Assembly: GCA_964623265.1 (NCBI GenBank)
Contig: CAZUTK010000059.1
Location: forward strand, 1-17,012
Reading direction: 5' to 3'
Origin: CAZUTK01 sp964623265
Lineage (GTDB): Bacteria > Electryoneota > B3-LCP
DNA: 17,012 bases
Shown piece by piece: positions 1 to 6,618 of the stretch. The translations under genes were made by a program, and so were the position numbers. Position 1 is the stretch's first letter. Each line of letters begins with the position of its first letter. Under the pieces are notes generated by a model. That model made no database searches. It worked only from the letters and a program-made list of their open reading frames with translations, and was not told the origin of the DNA.

Positions 1-487
1 CCCGCATAATCGCCGGCTCGCCCAGCACCGCCCGCCTTTCCGGGAAGAATCGGTCATCGCTATAACAGGAAGCATCCCAATGGCGAACCCTTCCCGCATC
101 CTCGCCCTCATCGGGCGCGATCCCTTGCGCCGGCATCAACTCGATGTCCTTCAGAACCCGCTCCGAAATGACCACGGCTTCCACCCGCACCCCGACATCC
201 GCCGGGATGGCGAACAACCGCGTCACGTGCGGTACCTCTGGCTTGCCGATCTCCTGTTCGAACCCCCCGCCCGGGATTTCCACCCGATCCCAGCGCTTCC
301 CTTCCAGCACGGCGCTGCTGAATTCGATCCCCGGCAATCGAACCTCAAAACGTCCGCCGTTTTCAGACGATGCGATCAGAGTGATTTCCGGCCGCATCTC
401 CTCCACTTGAGCATCGAATTGAATCCATTCACCCTGTGCAATTCCGAAGAACGCGACCCCGGTCAGCAATCCAATCAGCCTGCGCAT
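1..487 (-). CDS. Secreted C25 (gingipain-type) cysteine peptidase, N-terminal propeptide part, runs off the left edge
   Basis: The frame opens at an ATG at 487-485 behind a strong GGAAAGGA ribosome site and stays open for 162 codons to the window edge, so only the N-terminus is visible. Residues 1-19 (MRRLIGLLTGVAFFGIAQG) look like a Sec signal peptide: two Arg, a hydrophobic core and a small residue before the cut. Residues 80-105 carry the pattern G-K-P-E-V-P followed by LFAIPADVGVRVEAV, and residues 139-162 carry a Y-S-D-D-x-F-F-P stretch ending in LGEPAIMR. Both are what I expect in the propeptide ahead of a C25 catalytic domain, where a conserved 'GxPxLPvxxxxxaiP' segment precedes the protease. 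The catalytic His/Cys domain would lie outside the window and is not seen. By family, such proteins are exported proteases, often with a C-terminal sorting domain. It is divergent from pgi, with 250 bases between them. Confidence 0.68.
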   Translation of the reverse strand, partial: MRRLIGLLTGVAFFGIAQGEWIQFDAQVEEMRPEITLIASSENGGRFEVRLPGIEFSSAVLEGKRWDRVEIPGGGFEQEIGKPEVPHVTRLFAIPADVGVRVEAVVISERVLKDIELMPAQGIAPDEGEDAGRVRHWDASCYSDDRFFPERRAVLGEPAIMR

Positions 488-738
488 GATCCTTTCCTTC
501 CTGTGTTTTGGTATTGATGGATCCGGCTCACATACAATGCAAACTGCGCGCCAGAAAAAATCCTTCCTGGAAGCGCCCGGTAACCATGATCCACAGTTGA
601 AATACGAAATCTTTGGACTTCCTGTTGCTTTTTTGCACAGTTCCGTATATCTTTCGTGGTACGCCGTAAACCAGGACGATACGCCGCTCCCGCGTCACTG
701 ACCTCAATGGAAATACACAACCTCCGCAGGACAATCCT

Positions 739-2073
739 ATGAATTCACCCGAGATCATTTGGGAATTCGCCAACCTCGACGCATCTACGCTGAAAGCTCC
801 TACAGGACTGCGTCAATCCGACCTGGAAAATGCCTTGCCCGCAGCCCGCAATGCACATCACGAACTGATGCGCCGACGGGAATCCCGTTCCCTGCCCTTC
901 TACGATCTCCCCTACCGCGGCGGGATGGTCGCTGAAATCCGCGCGTACGCTGAAGAAATCAAAGATCGCTTCAGCGACGTCGTGGTGCTGGGAATCGGAG
1001 GCAGCTCGCTGGGTCCGGCGGCTCTCTGCCATGCGTTAGGGCAAACGCCGTCCACTGCGACGCCTCGGCTGCGTCTGCACTTCCCCGACAACGTGGATCC
1101 CTTCGAATTCGACCGCCTGCTGGGTTCGCTGAACCTCGAACGAACCCTCTTCAATGTGATTACCAAGTCTGGCGGAACCCCCGAAACCATCGCTCAATAT
1201 CTCATCGTACGCGAACGACTGGAACATCGGCTCAAGGATCGCTATCGGGATCATCTGGTCTTCACGACGGATCCGGAAAAGGGTCTGCTGCGCAGGCTGT
1301 CCCGGGAAGAGCGCATCCGCGCGTTCGACATTGATCCGGGAGTCGGCGGGAGATTTTCGGTCTTCACGCCGGTGGGGCTGTTGTCCGCAGCGCTCGCCGG
1401 CTTGGATATGGACGAACTCTGCGCCGGCGCACGAAAAGCCGTCCAGGATGGAACGCAGGACGATCCCTTCGCCAATCCGGCGTACCGATTCGCGCTCTCG
1501 CTCTGCCTGCTGCGCGACCTGCGCGGAATCGGCACCGTGATCCTGATGCCCTATTGCAACCGCCTCCTCGGTCTGGCAGACTGGTTTCGGCAGCTCTGGG
1601 CGGAAAGCCTCGGCAAACGCTTCAACTTAAAGGGCGAAGAAATCTTCTGGGGGCAGACTCCCGAAAAAGCCCTGGGCGCCACCGATCAGCACTCCCAAGT
1701 GCAGCTCTATATGGAAGGACCCTTCGACAAGGTGATCTGCTTCCTCGAAGTGGAGGATCACGGCGTGGACGTCATCATCCCGCGCCTGTATCCGCACATT
1801 CCCGAACTGGAATTCTGGGGCGGGCACACCCTGGGGGAACTGATCAACGCGGAATGCGCCGCCACGCGTGAAGCCTTGCTGCAGGCGGGACGGCCGAATT
1901 TGACGGCGCGTTTCCCGAACGTGTCCGCCTTCTCAGTGGGAAATTTTCTGATGACTCTGGAAATCGCCACGGTCTTCGCCGGCGCCTTTCTGGGCATCAA
2001 CGCGTTGGATCAGCCGGGCGTGGAACTGGGCAAGAAGCTGACGAAACAAAAGATCGCGGCATCAGGAAGGTAA
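739..2073 (+). CDS. pgi: Glucose-6-phosphate isomerase
   Basis: Cytosolic enzyme that interconverts glucose-6-phosphate and fructose-6-phosphate in glycolysis and gluconeogenesis. The 444-residue protein is the shorter form usual in many bacteria (the E. coli type is near 550). The sugar-phosphate-binding loop VVLGIGGSSLGP is at 82-93 and K-S-G-G-T-P-E-T at 143-150. The family signature around G203-G-R-F-S is present, with Arg205. The likely catalytic base is Glu289 in QLWAESLGK, the likely ring-opening His is His318 in TDQHSQ, and the C-terminal Lys lies in QPGVELGKK (432/433). The ATG has a GCAGGA ribosome site 7 bases upstream. A possible weak promoter (TTGCTT at 625-630, TATATC at 646-651, spacer only 15) lies upstream. 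The last 12 bases overlap the convergent PhzF gene. Confidence 0.97.
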   Translation: MNSPEIIWEFANLDASTLKAPTGLRQSDLENALPAARNAHHELMRRRESRSLPFYDLPYRGGMVAEIRAYAEEIKDRFSDVVVLGIGGSSLGPAALCHALGQTPSTATPRLRLHFPDNVDPFEFDRLLGSLNLERTLFNVITKSGGTPETIAQYLIVRERLEHRLKDRYRDHLVFTTDPEKGLLRRLSREERIRAFDIDPGVGGRFSVFTPVGLLSAALAGLDMDELCAGARKAVQDGTQDDPFANPAYRFALSLCLLRDLRGIGTVILMPYCNRLLGLADWFRQLWAESLGKRFNLKGEEIFWGQTPEKALGATDQHSQVQLYMEGPFDKVICFLEVEDHGVDVIIPRLYPHIPELEFWGGHTLGELINAECAATREALLQAGRPNLTARFPNVSAFSVGNFLMTLEIATVFAGAFLGINALDQPGVELGKKLTKQKIAASGR

Positions 2074-2871
2074 ATAAATCTCCCCCGCCAGATACGTCAC
2101 CGCCCGCCCGGAAATCTCCACGCGATCGCCCCGCAGCCGGCATTTCAGGAATCCACCCCGCCGCGAAACCTGCCGCGCCGTCAACGATGATTTTCCCAAC
2201 CGTCGAGCCCAATAAGGCGTCAGGGTCGTGTGAGCCGATCCCGTCACGGGATCTTCGGGGATCCCCACCTGCGGAGCAAAAAATCGAGAGACGAAATCCA
2301 CATCCTCGCCGGGCGCCGTGACGATGACCCCGCAGCTTCCCCCCGGTTGGGTGGCGTTCAGACTCTCGAGCATCCGCTCGAAATCCGGCTGCAGATCCTC
2401 CACTTCCTGCTGCGTCGAATAGACCAGCAGCCAATCTTCGCATCCGAGGAGTGCGGATTGGGGGCGTTGCCCCAGACTCCGGATCAAATCCTCAGACGGA
2501 TCCACAGCTTTCGGTTCATCCGCCGGAAAATCCAGAGTGATGAAGGGATCTTCCCGACGCACGGTGAGACGTCCGCTGCGGGAATCGAAGACGATCTCGT
2601 CGCCGGCAAAATCCAGATGGCAAAAGAGGACGTGCGCCGCCGCCAGCGTGGCGTGGCCGCAGAGGTTCACTTCCACCCGCGGCGTGAACCAGCGGATGTG
2701 ATACCCGCCTCCCTGCGCAACGAAAAAGGCGGTTTCCGAAAGATTGTTTTCCGCCGCGATCGCCCGCATCGTCTCATCCGACAACCAGGCTTCCAGCGGC
2801 ACGACGCCGGCCGGATTGCCGCCGAAGAGGCGGTCGGTGAAAGCGTCCACATGATAGAATGGATAAGTCAT
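2062..2871 (-). CDS. PhzF-family isomerase/epimerase-like protein
   Basis: Member of the PhzF family, named for the trans-2,3-dihydro-3-hydroxyanthranilate isomerase of phenazine synthesis. Most bacterial members have no known substrate, and no phenazine genes are present here. The protein opens with the typical VDAFTDRLFGGNPAGV segment. It carries the catalytic Glu in NNLSETAFF (Glu46 from the chosen start), the CGHATL motif near residue 72 and DPVTGSAH near residue 210, so both halves of the two-lobed fold are present and the length (269) is normal. I chose the ATG at 2871-2869 because it gives the family's usual N-terminus. A GTG two codons upstream (2877) is the alternative, and neither has a clear ribosome site. 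The gene is convergent with pgi, sharing 12 bases, and divergent from the cold-shock gene. Confidence 0.93.
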   Translation of the reverse strand: MTYPFYHVDAFTDRLFGGNPAGVVPLEAWLSDETMRAIAAENNLSETAFFVAQGGGYHIRWFTPRVEVNLCGHATLAAAHVLFCHLDFAGDEIVFDSRSGRLTVRREDPFITLDFPADEPKAVDPSEDLIRSLGQRPQSALLGCEDWLLVYSTQQEVEDLQPDFERMLESLNATQPGGSCGVIVTAPGEDVDFVSRFFAPQVGIPEDPVTGSAHTTLTPYWARRLGKSSLTARQVSRRGGFLKCRLRGDRVEISGRAVTYLAGEIYLPS

Positions 2872-3050
2872 GTTCACACCGTTTGATTGAGAACTACAGC
2901 ATTAAGAACTCTTTATGTTTCGAAGGAAGCCGAATGCGAGTCTTGATTCTTCGCAGGGTTACCCCCGAATACGCTCGATCCACTCTCTAAAAAAGCGAAC
3001 TCGCTATAAAAAAAACACAAAATAAATCCATTTATCCATAAAAAGATGCG

Positions 3051-3056
3051 TATATT
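3051..3056 (+). promoter_or_regulatory. Possible -10 box (TATATT) for the cold-shock gene
   Basis: TATATT lies 114 bases before the cold-shock start, in AT-rich DNA. It is the same hexamer found in the better-supported promoters of this window. No convincing -35 hexamer sits 16-18 bases upstream, so this is tentative. If right, the transcript has a leader of roughly 105-110 bases, a length common for csp mRNAs. The leader includes a small palindrome (CTTCATGAAG, 3108-3117). Nothing else in the 2872-3169 gap looks like a gene. Confidence 0.35.
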
Positions 3057-3169
3057 GTAGATACCAAGATTGTCATGCACATTGGATTAAGCGTTTGAGT
3101 TCATCGCTTCATGAAGGTATCGTGACATTCTAATGGGTAAAAGTTAAAAAACTAAAAAGGAGTAAGGTA

Positions 3170-3379
3170 ATGTCACAAGGTACTGTGAAGTGGTTCAACT
3201 CACGCAAAGGATTCGGATTCATCAATGTGGACGGCGAAAACGGCGATGTCTTCGTGCATGCCAATGAAGTCGTCGGCAATGGTCTGAACCGCGACTTGAT
3301 GGAAAATCAACGCGTGGAATTCTCCGTGGAACAAGGACCCAAAGGACCCTCAGCAAAGAACGTAAAAGTGATCGGCTGA
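3170..3379 (+). CDS. Cold-shock protein (CspA family, single CSD)
   Basis: A 69-residue single-stranded nucleic-acid-binding protein made of one cold-shock domain. By family it melts RNA structure as a chaperone or transcription antiterminator in the cytosol. The RNP1 motif KGFGFI is at 13-18 and RNP2 VFVHA at 27-31, preceded by the standard G-T-V-K-W-F-N start. The C-terminal G-P-K-G-P-S-A-K-N-V block is also typical. The ATG follows an excellent AAAGGAG ribosome site (3156-3162) with a 7-base spacer. The gene stands alone with its own leader and intrinsic terminator. I cannot tell from sequence whether it is cold-inducible or constitutive, so no numbered csp name is given. Confidence 0.97.
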   Translation: MSQGTVKWFNSRKGFGFINVDGENGDVFVHANEVVGNGLNRDLMENQRVEFSVEQGPKGPSAKNVKVIG

Positions 3380-3398
3380 AATTGTCCTTATCAACATG

Positions 3399-3424
3399 AA
3401 ACCCGACCGAAAGGCCGGGTTTTT
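3399..3424 (+). terminator. Intrinsic terminator after the cold-shock gene
   Basis: AAACCCG (3399-3405) pairs with CGGGTTT (3416-3422). An inner CC/GG pair extends the stem across one A-C mismatch, the loop is GAAA, and the stem runs into TTTTT (3420-3424). It begins 20 bases past the cold-shock stop. The reverse strand also reads as a hairpin ending in TTT, so it might weakly stop minus-strand transcripts arriving from 3515. Confidence 0.88.
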
Positions 3425-3514
3425 AATTTTGCACACCTCCAACGCATTGCCCGACGCCCAGCAACCCCATCCACGATCGTCTTCCGTTCCTCCTATCGTC
3501 AATAGGCTTCGAAC

Positions 3515-3808
3515 TCAACCCTTCAACGCCTGGAGAATCATCTCAACCGTCGGCGCTCCGGAAAAACCTTTTCCGGAAAGATACACCCTTCAGCCGCCTC
3601 CGCTGGGCGTTGCAGGGGAAACATCCTTGCCGTTCACCAGGATGGTGGGGGAACCGTACTCTTTATACGCCGGAGGCACATCCGGCGCTTCGAGATTGTA
3701 TTCCCGCCACACAGCCGGTATGCTCAACTGCTCACAGGCAGAGCGCAGATTGCTCCGCGCCTGATCCACGTTGAGGCAACCGGGAAGATAGAGGAGTTCG
3801 AGGTTCAT
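3515..3808 (-). CDS. Thioredoxin-fold protein, candidate selenoprotein with in-frame TGA (Sec73)
   Basis: The standard frame ends at a TGA at 3592-3590 after 72 residues, but it stays open for 24 further codons to a second TGA at 3517-3515. The first part has a thioredoxin-like layout: beta-strand LELLYLP, a lone Cys11 in PGCLNVD, helix, then EYGSPTILVNGKDV with the likely cis-Pro54. The part after the TGA reads RVYLSGKGFSGAPTVEMILQ and a short tail. Related small thioredoxin-like proteins, as I recall them, have a Cys in C-R-[LIV]-Y followed by a G-x-P-[ST]-V-E-x-I helix. The TGA falls exactly at that Cys, giving a 97-residue protein of normal length with U73-R-V-Y. A hairpin suited to a SECIS follows (separate entry). 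The start is the second ATG (3808), because AAGGGG (3816-3821) is 7 bases from it but only 1 base from the first ATG (3814). It lies 76 bases after glnS on the same strand. The alternative is a Cys-to-stop nonsense mutation in a dying gene. Confidence 0.66.
3557..3577 (-). promoter_or_regulatory. SECIS-like hairpin just downstream of the in-frame TGA
   Basis: On the minus-strand transcript, TCCGGAAAA then GGT then TTTTCCGGA form a perfect 9-bp stem with a 3-base loop, extendable by a U-G pair. Counting from the base after the TGA, the stem starts at +13 and the loop occupies +22 to +24. Published bacterial SECIS rules, as I know them, place a small apical loop with an early G about 16-37 bases after the UGA, and this loop (GGU) meets that. 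I see no bulged U like that of E. coli fdhF, so the match is partial. There is no T-run, so it is not a terminator. Confidence 0.55.
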
Positions 3809-3884
3809 TTGCATTCCCCTTAGTCACTCTGATGAACCAGATCCGCCGCATAAATCGGCATCCAATCCTCGGTTCGGGAAAAAC

Positions 3885-5570
3885 TCATCCCCGCTTCGAG
3901 ATTCTCGCCCATTCGTCTTTCAATGTCACCGTGCGGTTGAAAACCGGATGCTGCGGCGTCGAATCCTTGTCCACGCAGAAGTACCCCTTCCGCTCGAACT
4001 GGCAGATGAACCCCGGCTGGACATCCCGCAAGGTCGGCTCCAGCTTGCAGCCGGTCAATACTTCCAGGGAATTCGGGTTGATGCCGGCTTTCCAATCCTC
4101 GCCCTCCTCGACGCTGTCCGGTTCCTCCCGGGTGAACAGATGATCATAAAGCCGGACTTCGGCATCCAGAGCCTGCCCGGCGCTGACCCAGTGCAAAGTG
4201 GCTTTCACCTTGCGTCCGTCCGGAGGATTGTCTCCGCCGCGAGTCGCCGGATCATACGAACAGCGCAATTCCACGACCTCACCGTGGGAATCTTTCACAA
4301 CGCCCGTGCATCGAATGAAGTAAGCATAGCGAAGCCGCACTTCCGACCCTGGTGACAATCGGTAGAACTTCGGCGGCGGCGTCTCCATAAAATCGTCCCG
4401 CTCGATGTAGATCTCGCGCGAGAACGGAATCCGGCGCGTGCCCGCTCCCGGATCCTCCGGATTGTTCACCGCCTCCATCTCCTCGATCAGCCCTTCGGGA
4501 TAATTCTCGATCACGACCTTCAAGGGCTTCAGCACCGCCATAAAACGCGGAGCCCGCCGGTTCAAATCTTCGCGCAGACAATGCTCCAGAAGCGCGATGT
4601 CCACCGTGCTGTCCCGCTTGGCGACGCCGATGCGCTCGGAAAAATCGCGGATGGCTTCGGGCGTGTACCCGCGGCGCCGCATCCCCGAAAGAGTCGGCAT
4701 CCTGGGATCGTCCCAGCCGCTCACCCTGCGCTCCCGCACTAGCTCCAACAGCTTGCGCTTGGACATCACCGTATGCGTCAAATTCAGCCGAGCGAATTCG
4801 ATCTGCTGCGGATGATGAATCCCCAATTGATCCAGATACCAATCGTAAAGCGGACGGTGATCCTCGAATTCGAGCGTGCAGATGGAATGCGTGATCCCCT
4901 CGATGGAATCGGACTGCCCGTGCGCCCAGTCGTACATCGGATAGATGCACCACCGATCCCCCGTGCGAGGGTGCCGCGCATGCAGAATGCGGTACATCAC
5001 GGGATCGCGTAGATTCAAATTGGGCGATGCCATATCAATCTTGGCGCGCAGAGTCCGCGACCCATCCGGAAATTCCCCCTTGCGCATTCTCTCGAAAAGG
5101 TCGAGATTCTCCGCGACCGACCGATTGCGGTAAGGGCTCTCCACGCCGGGCTCTGTCAGCGTGCCTCGCGTCCTGCGGATCTCTTCGGCGCTCAGATCGC
5201 AAACGAAGGCTTTGCCCGCCCGAATCAATTGGACCGCCCACTCGTAGAGCTGTTCGAAATAATCCGACGCATAATACAGACGATCCCCCCAGTCGAAACC
5301 CAGCCAGCGCACGTCTTCGATGATGGCGTCTATGTATTCCTGCTCTTCCTTCAGGGGATTCGTATCATCGAAACGCAGATTGCACAGTCCTCCGAACTCC
5401 TGCGCCAACCCGAAATTCAAACAGATGGATTTGGCGTGTCCGATGTGAAGATAGCCGTTGGGTTCAGGAGGAAAGCGCGTGTGCACACGGCCGTTGTTCT
5501 TCCCCCGCTTCAGATCCTCGCGGATGATCTGACGGATAAAATGGGATGGGGTGGTGGTTTCTTCCGGCAT
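3885..5570 (-). CDS. glnS: Glutaminyl-tRNA synthetase
   Basis: Class I aminoacyl-tRNA synthetase that charges tRNA-Gln directly with glutamine. The 561 residues match the family's usual length (E. coli near 554). The HIGH motif is at 42-45 within PEPNGYLHIGHAKS, and the KMSKS-type motif is MSKRK at 269-273. The PMYDWAHGQSDSIEGITHS segment and the D-W-Y-L-D-Q-L-G-I region are characteristic of GlnRS. The C-terminal beta-barrel domains with the terminal FNRTVTLKDEWA block are complete. GlnRS rather than GluRS is supported by these GlnRS-specific segments. The ATG at 5570 has only a weak GGGATGAAG ribosome site. A promoter at 5698-5726 and a leader with two hairpins precede it. The thioredoxin-like gene follows 76 bases downstream and may be co-transcribed. 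Confidence 0.97.
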   Translation of the reverse strand: MPEETTTPSHFIRQIIREDLKRGKNNGRVHTRFPPEPNGYLHIGHAKSICLNFGLAQEFGGLCNLRFDDTNPLKEEQEYIDAIIEDVRWLGFDWGDRLYYASDYFEQLYEWAVQLIRAGKAFVCDLSAEEIRRTRGTLTEPGVESPYRNRSVAENLDLFERMRKGEFPDGSRTLRAKIDMASPNLNLRDPVMYRILHARHPRTGDRWCIYPMYDWAHGQSDSIEGITHSICTLEFEDHRPLYDWYLDQLGIHHPQQIEFARLNLTHTVMSKRKLLELVRERRVSGWDDPRMPTLSGMRRRGYTPEAIRDFSERIGVAKRDSTVDIALLEHCLREDLNRRAPRFMAVLKPLKVVIENYPEGLIEEMEAVNNPEDPGAGTRRIPFSREIYIERDDFMETPPPKFYRLSPGSEVRLRYAYFIRCTGVVKDSHGEVVELRCSYDPATRGGDNPPDGRKVKATLHWVSAGQALDAEVRLYDHLFTREEPDSVEEGEDWKAGINPNSLEVLTGCKLEPTLRDVQPGFICQFERKGYFCVDKDSTPQHPVFNRTVTLKDEWARISKRG

Positions 5571-5581
5571 AAAGGCTTCAT

Positions 5582-5615
5582 CCCGGTGTCGTCAAGCTGT
5601 GACGAAGACGACGGG
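5582..5615 (-). other. Hairpin in the glnS leader next to the start codon
   Basis: On the minus strand CCCG-TCGTC pairs with GACGA-CGGG across a 13-base loop, with a 3-base bulge on the 3' arm (plus-strand arms 5607-5615 and 5582-5593). It ends 11 bases before the glnS ATG, so it could affect ribosome access. I do not recognise it as a T-box or a known riboswitch. Confidence 0.4.
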
Positions 5616-5662
5616 TTCTGCTTTATTCACTGGCTCCAATTCTCATGCACTAAAGATGATGC

Positions 5663-5686
5663 GCGCTGCTCCCACGGCAGCAGCGC
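5663..5686. repeat. Perfect 8-bp inverted repeat in the glnS leader
   Basis: GCGCTGCT (5663-5670) and AGCAGCGC (5679-5686) are exact inverted copies around an 8-base loop. Neither strand has a T-run after it, so it is not an intrinsic terminator. It lies just inside the predicted start of the glnS transcript. It could be an RNA hairpin or a protein-binding palindrome. Confidence 0.5.
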
Positions 5687-5697
5687 CGCAAAACACA

Positions 5698-5726
5698 AAT
5701 ATAATGCGAGATGAATCGAGATACAA
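5698..5726 (-). promoter_or_regulatory. Sigma70-type promoter for glnS
   Basis: Read on the minus strand: TTGTAT (-35), a 17-base spacer, then TATATT (-10) followed by TG. Spacing is ideal. Transcription would start near 5690, giving a leader of about 120 bases to the glnS ATG at 5570. Confidence 0.66.
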
Positions 5727-5785
5727 GAGGAAAATCTGCGGAAGGGGATGATCGCGCCTCGACGTCCCGCATTTCGAATCGCAGA

Positions 5786-6324
5786 TCAAGGTTCCGTCAG
5801 AACGAACGCGCCAGGGTCATACCCCTGACGCTCCAAAAGCGCGAAAATCTCATTCTGCGTCGCCGACGGCAACTGCGGACTCCTGCTCAGTATCCAACCG
5901 TATTTGCATTTAGGATGCCCTACCACCGCCCAGCGATACTCGTCATCCAAGCCGATGATTCAGTAATCCCCCAGAACAGGCAGATTCCGAGCAGATTCAC
6001 AAAGCTCACTTTCAATTTCGCCCGGGTCTTCTCGTCCGCAATCTTTGCAATCCCTGCGGCTGTAATGACGCCGCCGTCGGGTTTTCGGCAGCGGTTCACC
6101 ACTTCAATCCGACCGTCCGCGCGCAGCGCATATTGTGCGGTGGTGCCGCCGGCGCACGACCGCTGAAAACGATTTGGGATTCTGGCGATTTCGTACCAGA
6201 GACCGAGATACCGCTCGATATCCACCGACTCCACTACCGCGGGAGCCTGTGGATCCGTTGCAATTGCTTCCGACGTTTGAGCAATGCCCCTCACGCAGCA
6301 TACCGCCATAATCAAATTCCGCAT
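5786..6324 (-). pseudogene. Blc-type outer-membrane lipocalin, broken by a frameshift and an in-frame TGA
   Basis: The intact 5' part starts at the ATG at 6324-6322 behind GAGGTGAG. It encodes a short signal-like N-terminus and the lipocalin core: YLGLWYEIARIPNRFQ with the G-x-W motif, then YALRADGRIEVVNRC and an AKLKVSF segment. After TTC-TGG-GG the protein should continue G-D-Y-W, but that sequence lies one frame away, past a run of five C on the plus strand (5968-5972), as if one base was lost. In the restored frame the next codons are D-Y-TGA (5962-5960), where Blc proteins have D-Y-W. The frame then stays open for 57 codons: IIGLDDEYRWAVVGHP, GWILSRSP and a normal C-terminus, stopping at 5786. 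So the gene carries two lesions yet is otherwise recognisable over its whole length, suggesting recent decay or sequencing/assembly error. Intact Blc lipocalins bind lipids at the outer membrane. Confidence 0.82.
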
Positions 6325-6487
6325 AAGCTCACCTCGTGCCTTATGAATGTGAACCCGCATTCAGTAAGTAAAGTATACGAACTCGGATCGTCGAAGTTTC
6401 AGCGATCGCCGCATTCCGTCGCCTCCGCCCCTGGTGGCTCATAGAACAACTGCGCTGAAACGGCTCCCCGCTTCCCATACATTCCCC

Positions 6488-6516
6488 TTGCTTCTCAATT
6501 CGCAATTGGCTATATT
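6488..6516 (+). promoter_or_regulatory. Sigma70-type promoter for the NRAMP-USP gene
   Basis: TTGCTT (6488-6493), a 17-base spacer and TATATT (6511-6516). The predicted leader is about 95 bases. I see no metal-responsive riboswitch or obvious Fur/MntR-like palindrome in the 6325-6618 gap. Confidence 0.6.
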
Positions 6517-6618
6517 TCCCGAAGATTCCGGGTCAGCCGCCGCAGATTTTACCCTTTTTTATCGCCAACGATTTCGCGGCTTTCACGCAATACTTACCGA
6601 AAAACGGTCGCAAACCCT

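Noticed and set aside
80..517. Plus-strand ORF of 145 codons with a shorter one nested in another frame
   Set aside because: Its protein is rich in Pro, Arg and His with no recognisable domain. The minus strand of the same DNA encodes a signal peptide and C25 propeptide in an unbroken frame with a good ribosome site.
2230..2886. 218-codon plus-strand ORF
   Set aside because: It is the antisense shadow of the PhzF-family gene, whose catalytic motifs are intact on the minus strand.
3557..3580. The hairpin after the thioredoxin-like TGA as an intrinsic terminator
   Set aside because: It is followed by GCGCCG on the minus strand and AAG on the plus strand. No T-run follows on either side, and the reading frame continues through it.
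3515..6324. TGA read as Trp (altered genetic code) to explain both internal TGAs
   Set aside because: TGG is abundant throughout, and TGA ends many genes here (cold shock, folB, folE, transketolase, alcohol dehydrogenase) at the correct family length. In the thioredoxin-like gene the TGA replaces Cys, not Trp.
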